64,000 bases of DNA from Ceratothoa steindachneri (lineage: Eukaryota > Arthropoda > Malacostraca > Isopoda > Cymothoidae). The position numbers and the translations under genes are program-made. Under the pieces are notes generated by a model. The model was not told where the DNA came from and did no database searches. It was given only the letters and a program-made list of their open reading frames with translations. This document shows, piece by piece, positions 10,990-22,994 of this stretch; within the stretch, counting starts at the first letter, position 1; every line of letters starts with the position of its first letter. The stretch covers positions 145,137,521 to 145,201,520 of the forward strand of contig OZ018329.1 of assembly GCA_963969495.1 (NCBI GenBank), read 5' to 3'.

Positions 10990-12480
10990 TAATTTTCTTG
11001 TGATTTATGATTTAATATATTCACCTTAACGTTAGAAATCATGCCGTATGTTAAAGTTAAATGGGGAATAGGAGAAAAACCCTTTATCAAGACACTATTT
11101 ATCTGACACGTTTCGATACACTTGTAACATCTTCAGAGACAAAGTAAAATTATAATGATTAGAATATTGGTTTATATAGGGCAATGAATAGACTCGCTTA
11201 CATACAAACAAATATATGTAGATATCGGCAAGTTCGAACGTAATGATAAAGTTGTGAGCAAGTTGGGACAAGGTCGAAAGAGCGAGGCTTAAGGGCGAAG
11301 GTCAAATATGCGGTCTTGTCAAAAGAGGGAAGGGGATGCTACATAGAAGAAGACTGAATATCCCTTGCAGTTCGGATCCTAATTCTACCGTTCGGCACTA
11401 TTCCGTTCGAATTGAGTTGAGTGTTTAGCTTAGGGTTTTTTTACTGCTTATGGATAGCTTCTAGGACAACAGTTCTATTGTTTTGATTTGTCTGAATTTG
11501 GGAGGTCCAAATTTTGTTTCCAGAAACAAAAGTATCAAGAATGAATATATTCTATGAAGTGCTTTGCACTACACGGTAGGCAGACCCCATGATATCATCG
11601 ACCAAGAGGCAGGGTTTACAGTCAAAAGAAGAATGGCACTGTATTAACTACCCTTGACCATAATTCCACTCCCGGGCACGATCTACCTAAGAAGACCTCC
11701 ACCCCTAAGGGCTCGAAAGAGAAGAGGGCTCAACTCCTTCCTGTGGTGCTCCACAGACAGCCAGATCTCTCCCAGGAATTGCCAGTCCTGTCTTAGAGTT
11801 AGTTCATTAAGGAGAAAGGGGAGGGTGCCCCCCACCCCTCCATCATGCTGAAAAAAAAATATTTAAAACAAAAACTTGGATATCCTCTATTGCCTGGTAG
11901 GGACCAGAGCGCATTTGTCCCCTACCGACTCGGAAAATAGCCAGACCAAGATGGAACATCTGGGCTCAGGTCTTCTTCGGCCGGAAAAGTAAAGTCCCGA
12001 ACTCGTATGCGGAAGATTGAGTGAGCGCTCAATGGCTTGCCTGTATATGTGAGCCTTTATTCTACTAGGAACTTCGTGAAAGGAGTAGTCTATGGGAAAA
12101 AACTATTTGAGTACTCCCTAGTAGACATTATGGAAGAGTGACTGATAATGACGCGATCAGTTTTAAGCGGATGAGGAAATATTCGAAAGAGATGTCGAGA
12201 GCCACCCCGTCTATCTGCTTTAGTTTCGACAGTAACAGGCTTCCTGAAACGGTAAAAGAGAGTCCATCTCGCTACTGTGTTTAGACATTTGTACCATTAC
12301 CGATAAGGTGTTACACCTGTTACCAATTAGGCAACAATAATAAAATTTGTAGACGTGCAAATTCGGGTTAAGCCAAAACTTTTGTGAGATTCTCAAAGGC
12401 ATATGGATCTCTTATTCAATGCTAAGTCTATGATTTGTCCTATGCCGCACAATGGGTCGTCAAAGCAATGCAGCTCGTTA
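10990..12480. other. No recognised gene; possible old retroelement debris
   Basis: The stretch 11060-11170, read on the minus strand, contains CTGAAGATGTTACAAGTG followed by CGAAACGTGTCAGA. That wording is reminiscent of the 3' region of some retroelements, but I cannot assign it. A GC-richer part at 11640-12060 has no clear coding frame. Confidence 0.35.
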
Positions 12481-12481
12481 A

Positions 12482-12640
12482 TTGTTTGCGCAAGAAATCC
12501 TTGGCGTGCTGGATGAGGATCGAATTATTTCAGATGAACTAAGATATCGGTTCTCTCACTGCTTGCGTGATCTGAACGCGATATCTTTAGCAGTCATTAA
12601 GAACCCGTATGAGGGTTTTACATATCCTGGGTTGCAACGT
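12482..12640 (+). other. Protein-like open frame of unknown origin
   Basis: A frame of about 53 codons reads like real protein, with segments such as EILGVLDEDRIISDELRY, RFSHCLRDLNAISLAVIK and NPYEGFTYPGLQ. No start codon or upstream continuation was found in frame (TAA just before). It runs into a sequence that is the reverse complement of part of the palindromic repeat at 12820-12872 and then stops. It may be a fragment of a transposon protein or of a captured exon. I do not recognise the family. Confidence 0.35.
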
Positions 12641-13215
12641 GATATTTTGAAAGAGGGGGAAATTTAGTTTAGAGTTCCATTTTAAAATTACAAGGCAACG
12701 GCACGCCACTCCCTCTTACGGGGGAAGCTTTCGCTTCACTACTAAGATTAAAATTTAATATTAAAAAAAAGCAGCCATGGTTAAATTTTTCTAAATTTTA
12801 TGAACTTCGCCAATTATAATAATTTTAAAAGGAACTCTAAACTAAATTTCTCCCCTTTCAAAATATAACGTTGTTAAAATAAAGTTATGAAAGAAGATAT
12901 ATAAAAATAATTTTCTGAACTTCACCATTTTTTTTATATTATAAAAGAATTATTATAAATAACTTTAATATAAAAACATAATTCATAACCAAACTAAGAT
13001 GAAATTATTATTCAAATACTCAAAAAATCCCCTTCTTAAATTATAGAGTTAGTGATGTTGATGATGATGATGATGATGATTATAATTGTAGAAGTTCAGA
13101 AAATTAATAAATTTTTTACCATGGCTGCTTTTTTTTAGATTTTATATTTTAATCTTAGTGGCGAAGCGCAAGCTCCCACCGGAGTGGGGAGTGGCGAAGC
13201 CATTGTCTGGTAATT
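12640..13215. repeat. Palindromic MITE-like repeat, copy 1
   Basis: The left arm at about 12686-12785 (GGCAACGGCACGCCACTCCC ... AAAAAAAAGCAGCCATGGTT) is the imperfect reverse complement of 13118-13215, giving inverted ends of about 90 bp. A further stretch at 12640-12690 is inverted relative to 12820-12872. The centre holds (GATGAT)n at 13054-13080. There is no coding capacity. A second copy in the same orientation lies at 22540-22990, which shows this is a dispersed family. Target duplications could not be fixed by eye. Confidence 0.75.
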
Positions 13216-15859
13216 TCCTATAATTTTAATGAGAATTTAATGGCGTTAAATGTGATCGTTTCGCATAAATTTTGCAATAAAAGCGTTTATTGTTAATGAT
13301 GCGGACAATATAGGCTATTCGCCATTATGTATATCGATTTGGAAGGTTGGAATTGGCGGAGAGAAAGAGAAGAGAGGGAATAAGATCTGAATGCAGCCTC
13401 TTTCACAACGAGTGATGGTAGGCAGCTCGGGAAGAGTTGTAACATGGAACCTGTGGGAATGAAAGGAAGAGAGGTTATATGGGCTGTTGCAGGGTTATGA
13501 CCAAGCAAGTCCTCGGCGATGAGAGAGGCGAAGGGGCTGCGGTTACCATTTGTTGCTTGTCTTTGTTCCCATTTCGTATTGCAAATGATTGCACGGAAGA
13601 TTAAATTCCCTGCTGATTTTTATATCGAGCCATTCTTCGGAATAGTGAGTGATGTACTTATACTTACTTGTAGTTATTTATATATAGCAAATTTATAGGC
13701 TTATTTTGACCTTTTACTGATCTTTTCTGTTACTAGTTGTTTAGTTTGTTGAGAATTATTCTGCTTTTAGTTAATGTTTGTTTTTATTCCTCATTTCTCA
13801 TTTTCACCCGGTTTTTGCTCATTATCAATTTCATTATTTTGGTTCCCATTAGTTGTTTCCCATCGAGTAAATACTCAATTGTTTACCTGTTCACCATTTC
13901 TGGTCATGTTCAATATAATCAACTTTTCCCACGTCTGCTGTGTAGTTAATTTGCTCGTGTGTAATTTGTTGTTTGTCTCGTAAATTACTTTTGATGTTTA
14001 CTTGTTTTTACCAAAGTATAGGTTTCACTATCAAGACTATTACTTAATGTCAAGTTATATCGTGGTAGCATTTCATTATATAACATTTGAGCCCACGATA
14101 CTCGTTAGTTTGCCTCGTGTTTAATACTTGCCATTTCTGAACTCATATGATATTTTCTTGCCCTTCTCGTGTTTTATTTGTCTTCCTCACTTCCATCTCG
14201 GATTCAATTACAGAAAAAAGGAACAGCACTGAGCAGGTGGTCCACTCCATGAGTAGTAACCCAAGTAGTTGGAAGATTTCAGACGAAACACAACTAATTT
14301 CAATCTATTTCTCGAAATTGTACCTCTCAATTCTCATCTCAAATATATTAAAGAGGAACTTTGCAACAATTAAGACGGTACACGGTTTCATGTCTCAGTA
14401 ATTTTATATGTATAAAAAGGTTTACCGTATTTACTGTAATGAATCCACTTTATATCTATTTCACTGCATCATTTTGAATGTTGACTCTGTTTTCACACTC
14501 AAATGGTGATCCAAACTCAACGCTGAAACCTCTTCAAAGTTTACTGACCAAAAGCGTAAATATCAGGTTTGCGACTCTCGCTCAAGGTCATTTGGGGAAT
14601 CGTTCCAACAAAACTTGAGGCTCTAGGTTCTGATGGTTAAGCTCTTCTATTCCTTAGCAAATGAATTCCTTGATATTTTCAACTACGGTTCCATCTTGGA
14701 GTGACTCCTTTAAGTATTTCATCGTGGAGTCCTTTTGGATAGTAGCTATTATTACTATATTACACTTTTTTCACTATTTAGGCCTCACTTCATTCATTTT
14801 ATACATTAAATCTACTTCAAGCCCACGTTGAGTTTCACACCTGGCACCTTGAAGAGGAAAACACACACGCCGATCACAGTGACTTAAGAGAAACTGCCAT
14901 TCTCTTTCCGATCATCTTTTGCACCTATTTTAAATTTTTCACTTTTTTATCCTAATTCTTCTCCTACTCTCCTAAGCAGGTAGATCGGCTAGCAGGGGAA
15001 CCTCGAGGAATATATCACTATTTATACCACACTGCTCGCAGTTGTGCCCCCTCCTTACTTAAATGCCTGCAGGAGGCCCTTCACTTATATATCTTCCTCA
15101 CATTACATTTTCACCGCTATTTTAGAGATTTCTCCTTACTAACAATCCGTTCGATGGAGCCTCGCTGCTATAGCGATTTAATTTTAGCAATCAAAATCCC
15201 CTTCTTCATTTGTAATTTTGAAACCAGTGGATATGATTACAGTTTATTTCTAGTGCTAGTAAAACTAGGTGCAACAGTTACATATGCACAAATTTTAAAC
15301 TATTTATCTCTATGGACTTCATCTCTGTAGAATTTCTTACCCGCTTTTCTATGACAGAATCTCATATTGGTAATCAAGATGCATTACCACCTTTTAAGAT
15401 GGAGCCATTGAAGCAATTTCTTGAATACATTAACATAATAAGGCAAATTTCATTTGCGTCAGAATCTAGAGATGTGTCTGTTTCCTCAATCTCTCCATTA
15501 GCTTTAGAGGCGGCGAATATATTTCTCGCCCCCTTTTGGCGTTTTGCCATAAAGCCTTCCATTTGCGATTAAGTTATAGCAATTGATGTGATTTCGGGAA
15601 AAGAGCAAAAAAGAAGAAATTTAAAAGGAGCCTAATGGAAAAAAAGGACCTAAGAGATCAAGCAATCCGTACCAAGGATTAACGACTAGTAAAGAGGCTA
15701 ACATACTTGGTAAAAAAAGAATTTCTATTGATTAAGAAATAAGATCAAATGGTTTGCATTAATTTTTCGTCTCTAAATGTTATAAACTTGAATTATTTGT
15801 CCTTTGAAAATTCTAGTTTTTAATCTGTATATGTTTAACTATTGTAGCCGCGTTTCATG
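13216..15859. other. No recognised gene
   Basis: Mixed AT-rich sequence with T-rich tracts. Two short frames (70-86 codons) at 13737-13983 on the plus strand and 15312-15572 on both strands show no domain. The first is hydrophobic because of T-richness. No element ends were seen. Confidence 0.4.
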
Positions 15860-16565
15860 ATTGAGGCTTGTTAACAATGGATTTAATTTTGTCTCCCTGG
15901 TTTATATCTTTTGGAACTTTTAACATATTTTCCCAAATATGGCGATCAAACTTATACAAAGTACTCTATCTAGTGCCTTACCATTGCATTGTTCATGTTT
16001 TAAATAACTGATTTATTTTTGTAGCTGCATTGCCTTTTGTAGCTTCAATATTTTTAAGGCCTTTTTCTCCACCTCTATATTATGCAAAGACTACAGAACA
16101 TTCAGCACATAAAATACTCAGATCTTGATCTTTTTCTGCGCGAGTCATTTCTCTTAAAAATCTTAAAAATGCATTAATTGGCGTTTTTGCAGATTTAATG
16201 GCAAATCCAACTGCGCAAGCCAACTATCCACTTGACCAATATCGTGAGAACTTAAAGAATCATCCGCCTATTTTAAAATATATAACTCGAACCCAAGGTC
16301 AATATCGCTTACGAAAATGCTAAACAGTAATGGTCATAGGACCGAACTTTGAGAAAATTCTCTACTATCAGATGCAATCGGGCGCTTGGCCATTGCGGAT
16401 TACTCTCTCTATGCGATCAGCTAGCCAGCCACTTTTCCATTTAACTTCCAACTTTTCCGACAATTCCAATCCTCAAATTTTTTGCGTGGCACCTCATTGA
16501 AAGCTCTTTGAAAGTACAAATACAAACTTGCCGGCAGACATTCGGTCTGTGTCCTAAAGCCTATC
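15860..16565 (-). pseudogene. LINE reverse transcriptase fragment, very degenerate
   Basis: Read on the minus strand in shifting frames, it shows the wording of a CR1-like non-LTR retrotransposon. A PQGSVLGP-like segment has decayed to SREFSQSSVL near 16340, followed by PLLFSIFVSDIDLG and then an ADDS remnant in which the codon before ADD is a stop. Segments resembling the post-catalytic region follow (DIGQVDSWLAQLDLPLNLQK). Stops and frameshifts are frequent, so this is an old 3' fragment. The element's ends are not visible. Confidence 0.5.
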
Positions 16566-16654
16566 TTGCTCTACCAAAGAGGTTTGGTTTTTTAAAAATT
16601 AAAGAATTTCCATTACATATTGCCTAATAATTTTCTGTTGATTTATTTGTTTCA

Positions 16655-16860
16655 TCTCACTATGTCAGTGGGTCGTTCGGTCCCCGTTTTGCTTCTGTTT
16701 TTTTTTTAATAACATTGTAAGTATCAGTCCGATTCAAGCGAAATTGAAAAGCCTTTTGTTGTTTTACATTCTCTTTCGAATTCTATAATTGCCAAAGTCC
16801 TCCCGAGATTAGCCCTGGAACTATTGTGTTTGGGCAATAACTTCATAACTATCAGTCTAA
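16655..16860. repeat. ~125-bp dispersed repeat, unit left of the satellite
   Basis: One unit carries CCGATTCAAGCGAAATTG, then TTTTACATTCTCTTTCGAA and ATTGCCAAAGTCCTCCCGAG. It is preceded by CGTTTTGCTTCTGTTTTTTT. The same order of motifs occurs at 19195-19385, on the far side of the satellite, and again in the units at 19385-19510 and 20130-20515. Confidence 0.75.
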
Positions 16861-16868
16861 TATTCTGC

Positions 16869-19035
16869 TAGACTAGACTAGGCTATAATATCCTAGGCAA
16901 GCCTAGAATAGGCTATACTATGATAGGCTATTATAGGATAGGAATATACTATGCTAAGCTATGCTAAGATATAATGTACAAGGGTGAGATATACTATGCT
17001 GATTTAGTCTATAATATGCTAAGCTAGGATAGCATATAATATGTTTGGCTAGACAATAATAAGCTATGCTTGACTAGTGTAGGATAGGATAGTATAAGCT
17101 ATACTTGTCTAGGATAGTAATGCTAGGCTAGGCTAAGCTATGAAGGGAAGAAAGGCTATACTAGGCTAGGTAACACAGTAGTATGCTAGATAAGGCTATG
17201 ATATACTAAGCTATGCTACACTAAGCTAGACTTTGCTATACCAGATTAGGATAAGCTAGGCATTGCTAGGTCAGGCTAGGCTATGTTATGTACTTCATGC
17301 AAGCCTATGCTAAGATCTAATAGTCTAGTCTAGGCTAGGCAATACTATGATATGCTATACTACACGGACTAGGCTAGACTAGGGTAGGTTAAGGTAGGCT
17401 ATGATATACTATACCAGGCTAGGATAGAATATAATAGGCTACTGTCCAGTAAACTAGGCTAAGCAAGGCTATACTAAAATAGGCTAGGGTTAACTAGGGT
17501 AAGCTAAGATAGACTAGAGTAAGTTTTAATATGCAATTGTAAGGTGCGTTAAGCTAGGCTAGGTTATACTCTGCTAGGCAGGCTAGACTAAATTATACTA
17601 TGCTTGGCATGGCCTGGCTATACGTTGATAAGCTAGGCTAGGCTAGGATACACTGTGATAAGCTCGGGTATACTATACTAAGTTATGCTGATTTATACTA
17701 CATTAGGCTTAGTTAGCTAGGTTAGCCTATATATACTAAGCTTGGCTATATATGCACTTCTATACTAGGCTATGCTAGGATATACTAAGCTACTCTAGGG
17801 TATACTATGCTATTCTATGCCATCCTATGCTTAAATATACTAGGCTAGACTATACAAGGGTATGCTATGCTATGTAAGGCTATGCTGAACTATACTACGC
17901 TAGACTAGGCTAGATTATAGTGTACCATACTAAGCTAGTATAGGCTAGACTTTGGTTGGCGATGCTATGCTGAGATATACCATGCTAGAATAGGATAGGA
18001 TATACTATGCTAAGCTGGGCTATACTATGCTAGACTAGTGTATGCTATGCTAGCTCAGGTAATACTATACTAAGCTAGATTAGGGTAAGGTAGGCTATGG
18101 TAGATAGGCTATACTATGCTAGGCTTTGCAAGGCTAGGCTAGCCTAGGCTATACTAGGACCGGATAGGCTATACTAGGTAAAACTATTCTAAACTATACT
18201 AGGTTAGGATATGCTATACCATACTTTACTAGGCTATCCTATGATAAGCTATACTATGCTATACTATGGTAAGCTTTAATATCTTATATTTCCTAGGCTG
18301 TACTAGGCTATAGAAGACTAGAACTTACTATGCTTTCGAGGCTGGGATAGGCTATACTATACATCCTCTGCTAGGTTAGGCTAGATTAGTCTAGGCTTAG
18401 TCATACTATAGCAAACTAAGCTAAACTATGTAAGGCTAGGCTATACTATGCTAGCTATGCTAGAGTATGTTATTATAAGTTCAAGTATTATAGGGAATCC
18501 TGGGCTAGAAATGGTTATACTAAGCTAGGCTAGACTAGGCTCTCCGATACCAGGCGAGGCTATACTATGGTAGGCTATTCTATGAAATAATATACTCTGT
18601 TATATTATTCTATGCTATACTAAGCAATTATATACTAAGCAAGGCTAGGCTAGAAAGGATTTACTATGTTAGGCAATCTAGTCTAGTCAATACTATGCTA
18701 AGCTTTATTATATTAGGTGATAAAATCCTATGGCAGGCTATCCTAGGGTAAGATAGGTTTTGCCAGGATACGCTTCGAGACTATACTAGGCTATGTTATA
18801 ATATGTTATACTGTTCTAGCCAATACTAGGATATGCTATGATAGGCTATACTATGCTAGGAGATACTATACTATATACACTATACTATATTATGTTTTGC
18901 TGTGATATACTATGGTATGCTATAATATATATACTATGTTATACTATACTATTATATGATACGCACCACTATGAAATTATATGCTATGTTATACTATGCT
19001 ATATTAGGCTATACTATTATATACTATGCAATTAG
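16869..19035. repeat. 2.2-kb degenerate pentanucleotide satellite (CTANN)n
   Basis: The sequence is built of five-base steps in which CTA is followed by two variable bases: CTAGG, CTATA, CTATG and CTAAG dominate. Examples are CTAGGCTATACTATGCTAGG and similar orders throughout. The unit phase is often lost through small indels. The right end (after about 18790) is richer in CTATA. Frames inside it, such as 18838-19035, are repeat artefacts. The CTAGG unit differs by one base from the arthropod telomere unit TTAGG, but the mixture of unit types and the interstitial position do not make it a telomere. Confidence 0.9.
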
Positions 19036-19194
19036 GGTATGACCATATTATCATCTTTCTAATTACATAAATGAGGTGGGATAAAAGGTTTAGGCCCGCA
19101 ATTTTAATTAAAAAAAATATATATTTTAATATAATTTAGTTCTGCTTCTTAATAAATTATTAGAAAGTGGTGAATTTATAGTCGCGGGAGACTC

Positions 19195-19510
19195 TACATC
19201 CCACTATGTTGATCTGTTGGCGTTTTGCTTCTTTTTTTTAATAATATTGCAACAATTCGACCGATTCTAGCAAAATTTGAAACCCTTATGTTGTTTTACA
19301 CTCTCTTTTGAATGATACAATTGCCAAAGTCCTCTTAAGGTTAACCAGGGAATTATTTTCTTTGGGCAAACATATCCTAAATATTCGGACCATTCTAGCG
19401 AAACTTGAAACCGTTGTGTTGTTATACATTATATTTCGAGTGATATAATGCCAAAGTCCTCCCAATTTTAGCCAGGAAGTTATTTTTATTTGGCAATTAC
19501 ATCATTGTCG
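19195..19510. repeat. ~125-bp dispersed repeat, two units right of the satellite
   Basis: Two head-to-tail units are seen. Each has CGAC/GGAC-CATTCTAGC-AAA, TTGAAACC, a TTGTT-TACA stretch and GCCAAAGTCCTC. The first unit also shares the upstream CGTTTTGCTTCTTTTTTT with the unit at 16655-16860, so the satellite lies between homologous direct copies. Confidence 0.75.
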
Positions 19511-20129
19511 TAAATATTTTTTACTCCCGGAAACGAAAGTGGAAATTGTACATAGATATTCATTCTAATTTTGTTTCCTTGTTATATTAAAGTAAGTAGG
19601 GAATAGTAGTAATATTGACTTTTAATTGGTGGTCGTCGTTGCGTTTTGCGAAAGTGTATTGTTTCGAGTTGCCACCTTTCACAGCTCCTGGTGTACCGAG
19701 AAGAGTTAGCTTCTCTGCTACTACGACTCAGTGTCAAGACGTAAATACAGACCCTGTTAAATATCTACTTAAGATTCCGCAATTTATTAAGTTTTGGTTT
19801 ATACGGCGTGCAAAGACGTATGATAATAATTTAGCTATTTTGATTAAGTTTCATAAATATTAATGGATAAATAAGCCATTATATATTTAGCTGTCATTTA
19901 TTTATAATAGCTACCTATTAGGATCCTTTAGGCATATTATACTTGGACACTGTGAATGGGATATTTAATAACCACCTTATATTAGAGCAAGTAAGTTGAG
20001 ATTTACTCTTTTACTAAGTTTATATTACAGCCATTATTTTTTATTTAAAATCTAATTAAATTATTCTTATCACAATTTCTGGTTCAAATTGTTCTCAGTG
20101 ACCAATTTCAAAATTCTTAAAAATTAAAC

Positions 20130-20515
20130 AGGAAAGTCGCGATAATCATAACTATTCAGCCGATTCTAACAAAATTTGAAACCATTATGTTCTTTACATT
20201 CCCTTCAGAATGATATAATTGCTAAGTTTCCCTTAAATTAGCCAAGGATTTTTTTTTAGGAGGGTGAGCAAATAATATCATATCTATTCCGCTGATTATA
20301 ACGAAATTTGAAACCCTTATATTATTATACATTTCCGTTCAAATATTATAATTGTCAAAGTGCTCCTATGCTTATCCAGGGCCCTAGGTTATTTTGTCAG
20401 TAACAATAACTCTTCGGCCTATTCTAACGAAATTTGAAACCCTTAAGGTGGTGTTTACATTCTCTTTCGAATGATAGAATTGCCAAGGTCCTCCCAAGGT
20501 AACTCGGGTAATTAT
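20130..20515. repeat. ~125-bp dispersed repeat, three units
   Basis: Three more units of the family follow each other, each with the core ATTCTAACGAAATTTGAAAC or a close variant and a later ATTGCCAAGGTCCTCCCAAG-like segment. The array ends at the 3' border of the tRNA-like SINE. Confidence 0.7.
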
Positions 20516-20517
20516 TG

Positions 20518-20690
20518 AAAGTCATACGGACATAAATCAGAATAAGTCATGGGCTTGGCCGACCAACTAGTTGGCAGGATATGCTAATGAAAAAGTGGAG
20601 AAAACCGTCCTCCAGTACGTGGGTTTTAACTATCAATGTAAGCGAATGCAGATTAGCCTTACATACTGAGCTACGGCTAAGTGCATTTCA
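20518..20690 (-). mobile_element. Probable tRNA-derived SINE
   Basis: The minus strand begins AGCCGTAGCTCAGTATGTAAGG, with a good Pol III A box (TAGCTCAGTATG), and 42 bases after the start of that box has AGTTAAAACCC, a decayed B box. Spacing fits a tRNA. The rest (GGAGGACGGTTTTCTCC ... TTATGTCCGTATGACTTTC) would be the SINE body and tail. The acceptor stem does not close, so a working tRNA is unlikely. It could also be a tRNA pseudogene with unrelated sequence after it. Confidence 0.45.
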
Positions 20691-20739
20691 TGATATTTAA
20701 AGAGGATGACACAAATAATATTTAATAACATAAAAAGGA

Positions 20740-22080
20740 AATATTAAATATCTAGAAAGGTGTGTTTAAATGAAAATATTTGCTCGGATGAAAAATGACA
20801 CTCGGTGTCGGTCGAAGGGACCAGTCAAAGGGATTATAGTGGGTTAATGACCTGACATAAACGACGTCTTTAAAGGGACCAGCTAAGCCGAAATACAAAC
20901 AAAGATTATTAATATGGGAAGACCGAATTATAATAAGATCCACGGGCGACGGAGCCTTGCAATGCTGAAGCTATAGAAGACGAAGAGTAAAGGCAATTCG
21001 TGAGGCGAGAATTGCAAAAGTATAGCTTAAACCTCAAGGTTCTCGTTAATGGAGTACTTGCGCGAATCCACGAAGGAATAGCCATTGCAGGGAGCTTGCC
21101 AACGTCTGGGTCAGAGTTCAACGGTGGGAGAGTTCTAGCCTTCGGTGCTCAAATAAACAAAGGGAGACTAGAATCGAGAATCGTGACGTGTCTTCGTGGG
21201 TACTAACTCAAGCCAGCTAAACCTTGGGTTAAATAGGGGTTGACGAGGCGGAGAAATAACCTTTGGCCACGGCGCGCTCTCCTTGACAAACCTGGAGGTC
21301 GGGCAATAGCAGGCTTCCAGCCGAGGAATTCGAGATAAGGAGGCCTATAGAATATTCTCCCGAGTTCTTTCTCGCTTCTTGGTTATGCGCTTGAGAGATC
21401 AAATCGCCTCAAGCGCGGGGGACAGGTCTCCTCGAATAACCACAGCTGTGATCAATAAAGCCTCGTTGAGCTTGCCTTGTTCAAACTTGCTCCTCACGCT
21501 CTTTGTTTCGAGTTTAATGCCACGTATATTTCTAAAGGTGAATTCTTTTCATATACCCAAAAAAGCAATCTTACCCTCTCTTTCCATCTAAGTTTTCTTT
21601 TATATGGTGAAAATACAATCCAAAAAAACAGACATGACTTAATTTTAACTAATTCTATGAAGACGATTTATATATTTTTTATTCTTGGATTCAGTGAGTA
21701 AAAAGCATAAGGTGCGAAAAATGGTATCTCTTAGTAGTTGGATAAAAACTTCAAATATATATAAAAAACAACCTTAGTCATTTTTTTTCTAACTTTAAAT
21801 CAACTTTTAGTAATAATTTTAATAGGAGCTTTGAATTTCGATCTATAAATAAAGTCTTAGAAATTACTTGGATTAAAACATTTAATATACCTAAAACCAT
21901 CTCTTGTCTCCTATTTATCTATGTACTATTGGTCTATTTTTCAGATACATCCTTATTGTCTTGGCATAAAGGTAAAAAGCACATCGGAATTCTTTTGAAA
22001 TACGGAAAAAAGAATCCTCAGAACTCATTTTTCCCCATTTAAATAAATAGAAAGAGCCATATCTTATTCTAAATAAAACT
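20740..22080. other. GC-richer block, no recognised gene
   Basis: 20790-21450 is clearly less AT-rich than its surroundings and has frames of 63-70 codons on both strands without domains. Its style resembles an LTR or other retroelement remnant, but TG...CA ends with a target duplication were not found. 21450-22080 returns to AT-rich sequence. Confidence 0.3.
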
Positions 22081-22990
22081 TCTGAACTTCGCCATTTTTA
22101 ATTCGTTTTGTTTTCAAAATACTCGATGAACTTATTCATTTTGATGAACTTAACCATTTGCCTTTGGTCAAACTGTACATATAAACTAACCCCCAAAATA
22201 TTATTATTATTCAATCCATCCAAAAACTTCCGTTTTAATATATATTGTTAAGGACAAAAGGAGCGGCTTCTCCACTCTTCACTTTGATTCACTTGTTTTT
22301 AGGTGGCAGGGGCTATCTCCTCCTGATATTGATTAGAAGGGAAATTCTATTTTCGAAGTAATTTCGATAAAACTTTCAAATATACCATCAAATAAAATAA
22401 AAAAGCATCCATGGTTCATTTTTTAGAATTTTTTTCACTTTACCAATTGTAATTCCCCTTTTTGTTTTTAAAAAAATCGAAACATTCGATAATTATATTT
22501 ATTTTTTCTGAAATTCTCCAATTTTATTTCAAACTAACAGGCAATCGCTTCGCCAATCCTGCCTAAGGAAAAAGCTTGCGCTCCGCTACTAAGATTAAAA
22601 GTTAAAATCTAAAAAAAAGCAGCCAAGGTTAAATTCTTATAAATTTTCTGAAGTTCGCGAATTAAAATAATTTTAAAAAGGAACGCTAAACTAAATTCCC
22701 CTCCTTTCAAAAATATCACGTTGCTAAAATATAGTTATAGAAGAAGATATATAAAAATGAATTTTCTGAACTTTACCATTTGTAATTCTTTGGGTTTAAA
22801 AATTCACAAAATTTCAATATTTATTTGTGAACTTCACCATTTTTTTTTTATATTATAATTATTAGTAATAACTTCGATAAAAAAATAACTCATACCAAAC
22901 TAAAATGAAATTATTATTCAAATACTTAAAAACTCCCCTTCCTAAAAATAGAGTTAGTGATGATGATGATGATGATGATGATAATGGAAC
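22080..22990. repeat. Palindromic MITE-like repeat, copy 2 and fragments
   Basis: From about 22540 the sequence follows the copy at 12686-13100 closely: GGCAATCGCTTCGCC, CTACTAAGATTAAAA, AAAAAAAAGCAGCCAAGGTT, GGAACGCTAAACTAAATTCC and GTTAGTGATGATGATGATGA. The right arm present in copy 1 is missing, so this copy is truncated. Shorter related pieces (AAAAAAGCATCCATGGTTCA near 22400, and CTGAACTTCGCCATTTTTAA near 22082) suggest earlier insertions of the same family. Confidence 0.7.
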
Positions 22991-22994
22991 TCTT

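Noticed and set aside
11060..11170. Penelope-type retroelement 3' end
   Set aside because: Only a short resemblance in wording, with no reverse transcriptase or GIY-YIG motif nearby.
16869..19035. CTAGG units as an interstitial telomere (arthropod TTAGG)
   Set aside because: CTAGG is mixed with CTATA, CTATG and CTAAG throughout, TTAGG itself is rare, and the array is internal between other repeats.
20790..21450. GC-richer block as a second copy of the solo LTR at 4346-5663
   Set aside because: Similar flavour but no alignable blocks longer than a few bases, and no TG...CA ends with a TSD.
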